From: Mytilinidion resinicola
Taxonomy: Eukaryota; Ascomycota; Dothideomycetes; Mytilinidiales; Mytilinidiaceae
Reading direction: 5' to 3'
Length of the DNA: 64,000 nucleotides
NCBI RefSeq assembly: GCF_010093595.1
Contig: NW_022985438.1
Location: 372,001-436,000, forward strand
Numbering within the stretch: the first letter of the stretch is position 1; the number at the start of each line of letters is the position of its first letter. This document shows positions 41,999 to 53,210 of the stretch, piece by piece. Both the position numbers and the translations under genes were made by a program. The notes beneath the pieces were generated by a model. That model had not been told where the DNA came from. It was given only the letters and a program-made list of their open reading frames with translations, and did not search any database.

Positions 41999-44095
41999 AT
42001 GGCCATCGAAGAAGAAACGTATAGCCGCCCCTCCTCTACGGAGAAGGGTGATGATGAGAAGGTTGAGGAGATCCATGGAGATCTCGTTACTACGGGTGCC
42101 CCAGATGTTCCTCTTCAGATGACCTGGAAGACATGGGCAGTCATTTTCGTAAGATTCATCTCTCAACTTTCAAGCTGGAGACTGAAATGATAATGATCTT
42201 CAGGTGCTCTCCTCGACATTTGGACTCAGTTTCTGGCCCGTTCCTACCACCGCTGCGCTCCAAACCAAGCTTGCTGCAGAATGGGTCTCTCCATTATCAT
42301 CCTCCTGGTTTGTCCCCGCCTACACAACCGCCAGCGCAATTGGCTTCTTACTGGCTGGTGCCAATTCCGATCTATTCGGCCGTCGTCTGTTTCTCCTTTT
42401 CGGCAATGTTACATGCTGCGTGGGATTCCTCGTTACCGCCACATCAAAAGGTCCCGCCCAATTCACTGCCGGATTGGCTATCACTGGATTCGGAGGTGGA
42501 TTCTGCCAGATGGCCATGTGAGTAGACCCAGAGTATTGGATTCTTGAGTCCATTTTCTCACATTCTACACCAGGTGCTCGATTCCTGAGCTGATGCCGAA
42601 CAAATTTCGCCACATCGGTGTGTGTCTTTCGGATGGATTCGTCTTTGTCATTGTTGTTATCGGTCCCATCGTCGGAAGAGTAAGGTCTATTTCGTCTGCC
42701 TCGAAGCTGGAAATGCTAAGAAAAAGTCAGTACGCCATCGATGCCGGAAACTGGAAGTACATTTATTACGGAGGATTCGTTGCACAGTTCATGTCTCTGA
42801 CTGCCCTCTTCCTCTTCTATAAGCCACCAAAGCACCCTAAGGGTATTCCGTGGCATGAAGCGCTCCCCGGCTTGGACTACGTCGGCGCTTTCCTTGTCGT
42901 TCCAGGAATCTGTCTCACGCTCGTTGGTATCATCAACACCACCGTAAGTTATGATAGGCACCCAATTCGCAGTCTCTTCTGACAAAGCCTAGTACAAGAA
43001 GAGCACCGATATCCTCGTCATCGCCCCAATGTGCGTTGGCTTTGGCGTCTTAGTCCTCTTCGGTCTCTGGGAAACCTTCTCCAAGTAAATTGCCCCCTTT
43101 ATCTCCCCACCAACCCCCTCTCACCCAACTTCTAACGCCCACCACAGCGTCAAATACCCCCTCTGCCCACCGCGCATCTTCCGCTCCCACAACGGCCGCG
43201 AGTTCACCGTCCCCTTCATAATCGCCTTCATCGTCACCATGTTCTACTACGGCATCAACGTCATCTACCCGACCATGATCAACATCTTCTACATCACGCC
43301 CACAACCTCGCGCTCCGAAACCCTCCTCCTCACGCTCCCGGGTAACCTCGGCCTCGTCTTCGGCGCACTCCTCCTCATCGCCTTCGGCAACCTCGTCGGC
43401 CACTGGAAATGGAGCCTCATCGCCTCGTGGTCGGGCATGACGCTCTTCGGCGGGCTGATGGCGCTCGTGACCCCCTACAACAAGGGTACCATGATCGCCT
43501 TCACCTTCGTCATGCAGACCTTCTTCGGCTGGGCGCAGTACGAGAGCGTCGCCTTCACGCAGCTCGGCGTCGGCCAGCACGACCTCGGCATGAGCGGCGG
43601 GCTGGCGGGCGTCGCGCGGTATGCGGGCGGCTCGCTGGCGCAGGCGATCTATGTGAGCGTGCTGGCGAATACGCAGAGCGCGCGGGCGGCCGTGACGGTG
43701 CCGGCGGCGGCGATGCGCGCGGGGCTGGATGCGACGGCGGCGCAGGAGCTGCTCGCGGCGTTGCCGCTGGGCGCCGAGGCGATTATGAAGGTGCCTGGTG
43801 TTGTGAGTTGCCCCTTGTTTTTCTGTTCCCTAACTACCCATTATCATCGATTGTGTAGGGAGCTTGTGCTAATCTTGCGTTTGCGTAGAACGCGGATATC
43901 ATTGCGGCAGCTAGCGCGGCATTCAAGTGGTCGTATGCCCATGGGCTCAAGATCACGGCGCTGAGCTCGCTGGCGTTTGGCGGCCTGGGGCTTGTCATGT
44001 GTCTCCTGGTTGAGAACATTGATGCGAAGATGAATAATAAGACGGAGATTTATCTGGAGAATGATGTTTATGGCGAGCGGAATGAGTTCCATTGA
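41999..44095 (+). CDS. MFS transporter, TRI12/fungal siderophore-drug type (14 TM)
   Basis: Exons 41999-42148, 42204-42517, 42574-42679, 42731-42943, 42993-43084, 43148-43802 and 43889-44095 encode 578 residues. After a ~45-residue acidic N-tail come about 14 hydrophobic segments. Motif A is GANSDLFGRRLFLL and motif C-like sequence is GLAITGFGGGFCQMAM. The whole layout, including IPELMPNKFRHIG and the central NWKYIYYGGFVAQFMSLTALFLFY loop, is that of the TRI12 family of trichothecene and other metabolite efflux pumps. Exon 6 is strikingly GC-rich compared with the others. The substrate cannot be inferred; in this context it may import the pathway's substrate or export a toxic intermediate. 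Confidence 0.9.
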
Positions 44096-44397
44096 AGGGG
44101 CTTGGTTGGGTGTGGAACTAGTAATGTGCAACGCCGGTTCCGAAGAGATATACCTATATCAATGATATTTTCATGTTCAGGAATGGTTCCTTGCTACGTC
44201 ACTAACTGTCACCCCCGAGATAGTTCTATAATGAAGTAAGCTGGCAAAAGTACTGGTTTCACGCACCGCCTAAAGTCATCAGAGGACGTTGAAGCATTCC
44301 GGCATGGTCCACTACTTAATAGTGATCAATCACGAGAGGAAAGAGTAAAATCTTCGAATTCCCTTAAAGCCTCATCTACTCCCCTAACCTCCCACAC

Positions 44398-45635
44398 TCA
44401 CGGTATAATCTTCGCGGCCTTCATCCTTTCAAACACCGGCCCCCACGCCCCCATCACGCTCCTCTCCTCCTCAAACCCCGTCCCATACATCTTCGTCATA
44501 TCATACTGCCTATCGAAATCAAACTGCGTCAGCAAGAAATACTCGAACCCCTGAAACGTCCTCTCCGAGTCCGCATGGCCCTTCTGCAGCCCATGCTTCG
44601 CCTCCAGCTCGCTCCATTGCTTCATGTGCTCTTTGATATACTGCCGCACTTCGGGTGACTTTGAAGTCGGCGCCGTCCCTTTCAGCCCGAAATACGCGCA
44701 GAGCTGTGGCCATTTCGAGCTCCACGTCTCGGGGGATTTGGCGTCGGCGACGTTGTACCCCTCCCCTTTGCTCTCCTTTGGCAGGGTGAGGGACAGATGC
44801 AGCGTTTGTCTAGCAATCATATCGGAGCTAGAATCGTTGCTTTTTGCGGCCCAGCTGGCGTCTGTGCCGGGGAAGGGACAGTCCGCGCCCTCGCCTTCCA
44901 CGGCGCGGTACAGCGAGAGGTAGATGCCGAGGACCGTGCCGAGGGAGTAGAAGTTCTGGTTGGGCACGAAGCCGATGATGATGTCCGGGCGCGTGTCGCA
45001 CCAGTTCCAGCGCTTGTTTTTGGCGTAGGCGGTCAGCCAGTCGAGCTGGGGGTGGTAGAAGAGGGCGTCGTGGTAGGGGGGCTTGAGGCGCGGGAGGGAT
45101 TCGGCTAGGGGGACGTGGATGTAGTCCGTGGGATGGGCGGAGAGGAGGTGGCAGCCATCTTCAGGCGATGTGTTAGCATGCGTTGTGAGAGTCTGGGAGA
45201 TGGGGTTCCGAGTAGCTTACACATCTTCGCTCCGGTCTGCAATACCACGAACTCGAGCTTGGGACTCAAGTGATCTACCGCTATCGTACTCCTCTTGAAC
45301 ATGTCTACCGCGTCTTCTAGCTCTTGCTGCAGGTCCTTGTTCGCCTTGTACGCTAGGTAGTACACATGTGTGACCTCTTCGATCCCATCAGTCTTCTCTT
45401 TCATCGCTGCTTCTAGCTCTTCTTGGCTTCCCTTGAGCAAGTCAATCCCGCTGACGATATTCAGCCTCGAGTCTTTCGGCCATTTGGAGTCTTCCAGTGA
45501 TAGTGGTCGGTTTGTCAAGGCGTGCACTTTCGTCCAGACGCCCTTTTTGGGGTAGTCGTTCAATATCTCATTCACGAAGGCCCATCCCGTAACGCCCGAG
45601 GCGCCAAAGATGAGGGCAGATTTCCCTCCTGCCAT
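44398..45635 (-). CDS. PRISE-type short-chain reductase
   Basis: Exons 45635-45221 and 45158-44398 encode 391 residues, the normal size of PRISE (progesterone 5-beta-reductase/iridoid synthase-like) enzymes. The nucleotide loop is IFGASGVTGWAF, followed by THVYYLAYK and, after splicing, QTGAKMYGCHLL, which contains the region of the active-site Tyr. DIIIGFVPNQNFYSLG and TFQGFEYFLLTQFDFDR are typical C-terminal blocks. Family members reduce activated C=C bonds of enones with NADPH. Fungal members sit in many metabolite clusters. The stop lies 302 bp from that of the MFS gene (convergent), and no gene lies between. ATG 45635 is the first Met in frame. Confidence 0.85.
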
Positions 45636-46679
45636 GTCTGAAGCCGATGTAAGGTATTTCGAGGGATGATGACTTGTTATGAGAGAATGGAAGGTTTGTT
45701 TGCTGCTTGTTTGCTCCTGAAGTGTGACCAAAGGGAGTGACGATCGTCACCTAATATGGGGAAAGTTGAGCAAGGGAGAAATCGATGGTACGAAGATTCA
45801 ATTGAGACGCAAGGACACTCCGACATCCAAGTTACCTAGTATTGGGTCTTTGAGAAGACAGTTTCATTCAAGGAAGACGGAACCCAGCCGGTCTCCAGTC
45901 GTCCTGCCCCTCCCCCGCGTTACCTAGGTACACGACGCCGCAATTCGCTCCCGAAACTTGCATACGCGCTAGGTCGTATTGACAGGATTGTGCCATTGTG
46001 CCATGTTCATCACGAGACTCCTAATCTCAATCCTCGTGAAGATCAATGTGGTAAATTTTAGGCACAGCCCCTCCGACGAAGCTCTGCCCCTGCTGTTCAT
46101 GAAAACCGTCGAGTCATGCCGTAAGCAGGGGCTGGGGATATATGAATCATGGATCGACAGTGCATCGAGGGGCACATCTGCGTAACTTTATCCGCACTTC
46201 TGCTGTCGACCCTGGGCGACTTCATGTACGAGAGTCAGGCATGGAGTCGGAGATGCGACGTCGCGACTCGTAGCGGTAGGCTTGACTTCGATTAAAAAAG
46301 AAAAGCACGGGATGCATGACTGCCGGCTTCGGAGGAGACCCTGGAAGGGTTTGAGTGTGATTAAATGCAGGGCTGGCAATATGCACGAGATTTGGTATGC
46401 TTAGAAGAGCAGAATGATTACGAGGTCGTACATAGGGTACCTTCGATGAGCAGACCAGACTCCGAGAACTCCTACCCCCCGCTGCGGGGGAAAGCAGTAC
46501 TGTACCTTTTGAAACTTCCTTTCCAGAAAAAGTAAACAACATGTTATATTTCTTTCTGTTAATGACGTATTATACCCTTCCCACTTCAATCCAAACCAAC
46601 CTTACCACAATAGCCATTCTCACACATTGAATCGTGATCGACATCTCAATAGCCTCACCCGCCTCACTACTCGCCCATC
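45636..46679. promoter_or_regulatory. Divergent promoter region, PRISE / EthD-like
   Basis: About 1 kb separates two divergent start codons. I find no gene. Several short frames here lack motifs. Confidence 0.4.
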
Positions 46680-47485
46680 ATGACCACCGAACCCCCCACC
46701 ACCCACACCCCCGGCATCTTCTACGTCGCCTCGCGCATCTCCAACCCCAACCTCCCCGTCCCGCTCTTCACGACCTGGTACAACCTCATCCACATCCCCG
46801 ACATCCTCAAAACCTCCGGCATCCGCTCCGCCACGCGCTACACCTCGCTCTCCCCCGCCACAGCACCGAAGCCATACCTCGCGCTCTACCCCTGCGAGCT
46901 CGAGTTCCTGTCATCAAAGGAGTTCCTCACGGACATCCCCTTCGCGAGCGAGCTGCTGAAAGTGCCGGATGAGAATGGGGTAGAGGGGGACGGGAGCAGT
47001 TTCAAGGTCGCGGACTTCGATACGAGGGGGTTTGAGACGTTGGGGGAGTGGAGTAAGGAGGAGCGAAAACGTATGTGTTATATATTTCCTTTAGTCCCAT
47101 TCCTCCCATTCCTCCCATTTCCCTTTAGCTCTTCCACGTCCCATTGACTCTTTTCTCGCCCACAGCTGGACCCTCCCCCTTCCTCGCCACCGTCCTCTTC
47201 AACAGCTCCGCCACCTCCACCGAGCGCCTGGCCATCGAGTGCGCGCTGCACGGCCTCGTGCCGTCCCGCACGCGGCTGTATAAGCTGAATTTCGTGTGGG
47301 GCCGGGAGGAGAAAGCCAAGTCTGAGGAAGAGGAGAAGAAGCCCGCGGGGTATTTGGCCCTGCACGAGTTCAGCGAGGAGGAGTTTTCGCGGGACGCGTT
47401 TAGGACGGCGCAGGGGGCGATGAATGGGGAGGAGGTGGAGGTGCAGGGGTATGAGTTGAGCTTTGCGGCGGGGGAGGTGGAGTAG
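46680..47485 (+). CDS. EthD-like domain protein, second copy
   Basis: Exons 46680-47070 and 47166-47485 encode 236 residues. The start, PGIFYVASRISNP then FTTWYNLIHIPDILKTSG, is the fungal EthD-like entry in which a Tyr/His pair faces the active site. The C-terminal half repeats a ferredoxin-like strand pattern (FLATVLFNSS, RLYKLNFVWG, GYLALHEFSEEEF), so the protein probably holds two alpha/beta-barrel halves. The intron is 95 bp (GTATGT to CCACAG). Third positions are very GC-rich. No catalytic assignment is possible; relatives are found beside Baeyer-Villiger-type and SDR genes in fungal catabolic clusters. Confidence 0.75.
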
Positions 47486-47745
47486 GAGAAAGAGACGGTG
47501 GGGGGGTGAGGCGAGAGGGGTGATGGGGTGATAGAGATGAATTGGGTTGACTGAATGACGGTTGTAAAGATTAGTGTAAGCATAGCATTCAAAACAGCAT
47601 CAGAGCGTTGGTTCTCATTATATGTTCAACATTTGTGCCTACGTAGCGTACATATACATTTGTGAGACTCGCCCAGTCATCATTGCCCCTTGGACGCAAA
47701 GAGAGAGTTGGTCAACCTCGTCATAAAGCTTCTTTCAACAATTTT

Positions 47746-49330
47746 TTAGTAGTTCATGTTGACCATGATGGTCTTCGTCTCCGTGAAAGCCCGTAGGGCA
47801 TGAATACCGCACTCTCGGCCAACACCGCTCTCCTTGACTCCGCCGAACGGCGCACACATGAACATCATGCTGACGCAGTTGACACCAACCATGCCAGACT
47901 CGAAGTCAGACGCAACTCGCAGAGCCTTGTTGATATCCTGGGTGAAAACACCCGCCATGAGGCCGAAGTTGGTGTTGTTGGAGAGCTCCATGATCTCTTC
48001 CTCGGTCTTGAACGACCTGACGACTGAAACCGGGCCGAAGATTTCTTCGGTGTGGATCTCGGACTTGATGTCGACGTCTGTAAAGACGGTGGGTTCGAGG
48101 TAGAAGCCCTAGAGGGGGCGTGTTAGCTGCTGAGGCTTCACTCGTCGAGAGGGTGGGTGCTTACGCTTGTGCCGATCCTCTTTCCACCAACCAACAACGT
48201 GCCCTGTCCCTTTTGGCCGCGCTCAATAAATCCAGTGACGCGCTCGAACTGGGCCTTGTCGACCAAGGGCCCGATGTTCGTGCCCTCGGCCTCTGGGTCA
48301 CCGACCTCCTTAGCCTTCGCTTCCATCGCGGCCTTGTAGCCGGCGATGAACTTCTCGTAGATGCCTTCTTGGACATACACGCGGCTGGCAGCAAAGCAGA
48401 CCTGGCCGGTGTTCGCCGTGATGGCATTGGCACACCACGTAACCGCGTTTTCGAGGTTGGCGTCGTCAAAGACAACAGCAGGCGACTTGCCTCCGAGCTC
48501 GAGTGTTACGCGCTTGAGATTCGACTTCGCTGCCATCTCCTGAATCTTCTTGCCCGTGGAGATGCTTCCAGTGAACGAGACCTTGCGGATGCGCATGTGG
48601 CTGGCGATGAGGGCGCCGGTGCTCCCATCACCGGTGAGAATCTGGAAGACGCCGGGGGGGAAGCCGGCTTCTTTGATGAGAGTACCCAGCGCCGCTGAGG
48701 AGAACGGAGTCTTCTCAGATGGCTTGAGGATGAATGTGTTGCCGGTGGCGAGTGCAGGAGCGACCTTCAGACCGATGGTGCCCACGGGGCCGTTCCAGGG
48801 GACAATGCCAGCGGTGACGCCCAGAGGCTCGTTGCGCACGATCTTAAGGAAGCCGTCCTCCTGCGGCCAAGACTCGCCGCCGAACTTGTCTATCCAGCCT
48901 GCGTTATACCGGAAAGCCTGTCATACGAAGGTTAACGGAGTGCTCCATTGCTTTCACAGAACAAACGGGGATATCATACCTCAGCACAAAGTCCAATCTC
49001 AAAGGCACCGAAAGCCCCGTACGGTGCACCCAAAGAAATTCGACTTAACGCCGCGATGTCTTTTCCATGCTTCTCGATCAGATCGGCGAACTTGTACATG
49101 ATGTTTCGGCGCTCGGTGGGAGCCAGCTTCTTCCAGCCCTTAGCCGCGTTCTCTGCGCCTGCCACGGCAATATCGACATCCTCCTCGCCGGCCAGAGCAA
49201 CGTCGTCAGCGATCAGGGAGCCATCTTTGGGGTTGTAGAGGGAGAGCTTCTTGCTGTTCTTCGAGTCGACGAATTCGTTGTTGATGAAGAGCTGCTTGGG
49301 GAGGTTCTTCTCGTTCCAGGAGAAGGCCAT
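47746..49330 (-). CDS. Aldehyde dehydrogenase
   Basis: Exons 49330-48980, 48917-48165 and 48108-47746 encode 488 residues of an NAD(P)-dependent aldehyde dehydrogenase. Motifs: IVPWNGPVGT, ILKPSEKTPFSS, FTGSISTGKKI (Rossmann), LELGGKSPAVVF (general-base Glu), TGQVCFAASRVYV (catalytic Cys) and PFGGVKESGVGRE near the end. Length and order are those of the ALDH1/2-like or betaine-aldehyde-type enzymes. No targeting signal. It would oxidise an aldehyde, for example one made from a hydroxy acid in the proposed ring-cleavage route, to the acid. It is divergent from SDR 1, with 711 bp between the starts. Confidence 0.95.
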
Positions 49331-50041
49331 ATTTGCAGAATTTGTGGTGTGTGGATTTGAGAACTGCGGTGCGGGGATTGAAGAGTTGAGGGGTGGAGAG
49401 CTAGGAAAGGGAAGGCTAAGGGGAGGCCTTCGAGCTGTTGTGAGGTGGTTGATTTGGAGGAGGAGAAGCAAATGGCAAACGATTTGAGAGTTACGAGACC
49501 GTTAATATGCTCACAGCGGGGTAGGTACTGAGTACATGTGTTTCTCACACCAATGCGCATTCCCTATCTCCATTCTCTAACCCCGGGCCAGACCTCTGTT
49601 GGCGGGGCATTGCCACGACTCGGAGCTTCAGCAGAGCCACAGCTGTGCACCTCTCGTTTTCTTCGGCCGGACGCACTTTGTTTTCCGCCCTGCGCCGGAC
49701 GTCACCCGGCAGAAGTTAGCTGGGATGCGTGGTGGGTGAGTCTAAAAGAGGGGCGGGAGCTTGGCGACATCAGATTCGAGCTTTCCCCCTTTCAGCAGCC
49801 TCATACTCATCCCCACCAACCACCACCCCTCTACGTGACCCCAGACGGGAGCGACGGCACGGCACCATGCGGGGTGTGCTGGAACGCGTTCTGCTCCAGC
49901 ACCGTGCGGTGTGAAGTTATCATAAGAGGCTTCATTATGCCTGACTGTCAATTCCTGCCCCTGACTGACCTTCAACCCTCAAATTGACAAAAAGCTGATA
50001 CATAGCCCTCAAACCCATCCTACAGCTACTATAACGACAAA
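49331..50041. promoter_or_regulatory. Divergent promoter, ALDH / SDR 1
   Basis: This region contains GCCGGACG twice in direct orientation at 49665-49672 and 49693-49700, with CCCGGC just after the second. CGG-type repeats of this kind are plausible contacts for a Zn2Cys6 regulator such as that at 59305. Confidence 0.4.
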
Positions 50042-50962
50042 ATGACGACCAAAGTCGCGTTAATCACTGGTGGAGCAAGTGGAATGGGCCTCGCGGTCGC
50101 GCAGGCTCTAGCAAAGCGTGGAAACTGGACACTACATCTCGTCGACCTCAATGCTGAAGCAGGAGCCAAAGCGGCGGCAGACCTCCCCAACGCCCATTTC
50201 CACAGGACCAACGTGACCTCATACGCTTCGCTTGCTTCTACTTTTGAAGCCGCTTTCAAAATCTCAGGCTCGATCGACTTTGTATTCGCGAACGCTGGCA
50301 TTGTAGAACGAGATGACTTCTACGCAAAGTCAGATCTCGCTATACCCCCCGAACCGAACCAGTTGAGCATTGATATCAACCTGAAGTCGGTGGTCAACAC
50401 AGCCTATCTAGCGCTACATTTCTTCCGGAAGAGCCCCCACAAGGGAAAGGATGGAGTCTTGATAGCGACGGCGAGTTGTGGTGGACTGTACCCATCTGAG
50501 TTCTGGTAAGACTTCCAAGCTCTCGAACTATTAGAGTCTCCTGCTAACTAGAGATGTTACAGCCCCATGTACTCCGCCGCCAAAGCTGGTGTGATTCACT
50601 TCATCCGCAGCATCGCCTACTCCTACCACGCAAACGACGGAATTCGGACATACGCCATCTGCCCTGGAACAGTCAAGACGGGTCTTATGACTGGTGAGGA
50701 ATGGAAGTCGTTCCCAGAGGAGTACTTCACCCCGATATCTACTCTCGTCAACTCGGCGACAACGCTGGTTGATGGCGGTGCCCTGGAGGACGCGTTTGGC
50801 GTCAAGTTGCCGGCGGAGAAGGCGTACAGTCTGGCTGTCGAGATCAACGGGAAAAACCACTACTTCAGGAACCAAGTGCCTTTCTGCGACGACCAGATGG
50901 CGGCAGTGATGGCGAAGACGAGCATGGAGGCGCAGGCTGCGAGGATTAACGGGACGAAGTAG
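50042..50962 (+). CDS. Short-chain dehydrogenase 1 (15-PGDH-like)
   Basis: Exons 50042-50505 and 50563-50962 encode 287 residues. This is a classical SDR: LITGGASGMG (cofactor loop) followed by LHLVDLNAE, whose Asp suggests NAD. NAGIV, the Ser-bearing ATASCGGLYP and the catalytic YSAAK (reached only after splicing) complete the site. The fold continues with AICPGTVKTGLM. Similar fungal proteins are annotated as hydroxyprostaglandin-dehydrogenase-like and oxidise secondary alcohols. A role in oxidising the ring alcohol to the ketone is possible but unproven. Confidence 0.9.
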
Positions 50963-51892
50963 GCCTGAGCCGGGTTGACTGCTTCGAGGGTACGACGTTG
51001 CAATTGTCGCCTTTTGATACCCTACATACCAATAACCAGAAACCACTATTGTGGTATCTACTCATCAGCTGTCCTCCATCTACTTCACTCAACATCATCA
51101 TAGCAGCCATCTCGCTACCGCCATGCATTACCTCACAAACATGACACGTCCCACCCAAAATGTGGAGAAAGTGGTCGGGCCAGCGTCGTCGCGTGGGTGG
51201 AAAATATGATCCGGGGAAAGCTAACGCGCCTCATTACTCATGCTGCAGGTATAAGCGGCATAGCATGACTCGATCCAGCCTTCCCTCTCAGATTTCTTCT
51301 CGAGAATTCAACCAAATGCATCCGAACCCAAGCCCGGTCTAAATCCTTGTCGTCGGCAATTGATTCTCAACTAGAGAACTGCCTTCAATTGCCGCTGCAT
51401 CTAGCTGAGCCTGTCTTGAATGTTAGAATGGTTACCTCACCTGTTTTATACTCTTCATCAGATCATCGTCACTCTCTACTAGTTTAGAATCTAGGACAGC
51501 AATCTAGCATAGCTTTATTCTTCAAATGAAGAGCATCTTTGATCGGAACGGCACGGAGACATGTAAAGTAAGAGATCACCGAGGGTATGTGTGCCACGCC
51601 GCGTGCATGTCACCCCTACAAAATTTCTCTACGCGGTTAGATCTGTAAATACTTGCTACAATACTGGACAAAGCATCGAAAAGCTCTTCACCGCGTACTC
51701 CACTGCGTACCCACCGCGTCTACACTAAGTCTCTCAACAATCGTGTCACGCAGTCAGTTCTGTAAGTATTTGCAATTGTTACGGGCAATGTCTGAAAGAT
51801 TCTTGGGCAACATGCTACTTAATGCACACTACGTATTTGGTAAGAGAAGAAATGATCAAACCCCCAATAACTCCTGCCATACTATATAACAA
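50963..51892. other. Gene-free spacer between convergent SDR genes
   Basis: This 930-bp stretch has no supported gene and no recognised motif. Confidence 0.45.
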
Positions 51893-52850
51893 TTACAATT
51901 TTGTCTGCCGTCCTGCGGCAAACCGCATGCCACCGTCAACGTGGATATCCTCACCGTTGATATAGTTGCCTGCGGGAGAGCAAAGGAAGACCATAACGCC
52001 AGCTATATCCTCTGGCTCTCCCAGCCTCTTGCGAGGATTGGCATCTTTCAACTCCTGCTCACCACCCAGAATTTCGATTAAGCCGTTTGCCAGCTTTGAT
52101 GGGAAAAATCCTGGTCCAACGGTGTTGGATGTGATATTTCTTGGGCCCAACTCAATAGCCAGTTGCCTCGTCAAGTGATGTGCAGCGGCTTTAGAGACTG
52201 AGTACATGATGGTGCCATGGTCTCCAACGTGTGGTACCGTCACGCCCGCAGTCGAACTGACGATGATGATGCGAGAGGGGTCCGTGCGAGTGCCAGCTTT
52301 CTCGAGCATCGGCGCGAAGCTGCAATGCTATCAGATGTAACTCATCAATCAAGAGAATCACATCACTCACAGCCGCGCCAGGTTGAACACACCCCGGACA
52401 TTGAGATCAAGCACTTTCTTCGACGACCAGTCTGGTGTTGGATCGAAAGGACCGCCCCACGTTGCGCCCGCATTCGCGACTAGAATGTCCAGCTTCTCCT
52501 CATGCTTCTGGATTTCCTTCACGAGCCTCTCGATGTCCTCCGTGTCTGCCACATTCGCGGCAATGCCAATGGCCTTCCCAGTGATTCCTGGGAGCTTGTT
52601 GAGCCTGTCGACGGCTTGGTTGATGCCTTGCTCGCCCTCTGCTTTCCGCGCGGAGATAATGACTGTCTTTGCGCCGGCGAGGAGAAAGGCTGTGGCAGCG
52701 TGAAGACCGAGCCCTCTCGAGCCTGTTCAATATCCAATCAGTATCATACCCCTGGAGCGTGGGGAAGCGGGGACATCACGTACTGCCAGTAACCAGAGCT
52801 ACCTTGCCATCGAGGCGGAACATGCGACTGAAGTTCTTGAAATCAGACAT
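51893..52850 (-). CDS. Short-chain dehydrogenase 2
   Basis: Exons 52850-52784, 52722-52371 and 52319-51893 encode 281 residues. Motifs: VALVTGSRGLG (cofactor loop assembled across intron 1), IISARKAEG (Arg, suggesting NADPH), ILVANAGATWG, the Ser of IVSSTAG and the catalytic YSVSKAA. It ends VDGGMRFAAG, as in FabG-like and gluconate-dehydrogenase-like SDRs. The last residues are RQTKL. It would reduce a ketone or oxidise a secondary alcohol. It is divergent from the CoA-ligase gene with 360 bp between starts, suggesting shared control. Confidence 0.9.
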
Positions 52851-53210
52851 AATCGCGGATATAGAGAAGGAAATGAGTCCTAACACAGGAAGCAAATAAA
52901 TAAAGCTGCTGTCTGAGGAGGCTTCATGTCGAAGAGCCGCTACCTTGGGTATGGGGTTAGCTGGCGGGAAGCTGGTGGAGCTGGAGATCGATATCCTCGG
53001 TCAAGCTTCTTGCGAGGGGCACGCCGCCGACTCCCCCGGCAGCGACCTGGCTGTTGCAGCCCACGCTACTAAAATGCGTAAAGCTAGGCCTCATACTTAA
53101 GGGAGATATGGACAAAAGCCTCTCCAATCCCGGAAGGCTGTTGTCAGCCAAACTGTTGTGCCGATTTTCTTTCATCCGTCGCTCAACCCTACTCCCTGAG
53201 CACCACGACC
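52851..53210. promoter_or_regulatory. Divergent promoter, SDR 2 / CoA ligase
   Basis: This compact 360-bp promoter serves two divergent genes. It is GC-rich with GCCGCCGAC and CCCCCGGCAG near 53030. No exact copy of the GCCGGACG element is present. Confidence 0.4.

Noticed and set aside
43409..43858. 149-codon Arg/Ala/Gly-rich frame inside the MFS gene and the opposite-strand acidic frame at 43050-43580
   Set aside because: Both are shadows of the GC-rich MFS exon 6 in other frames.
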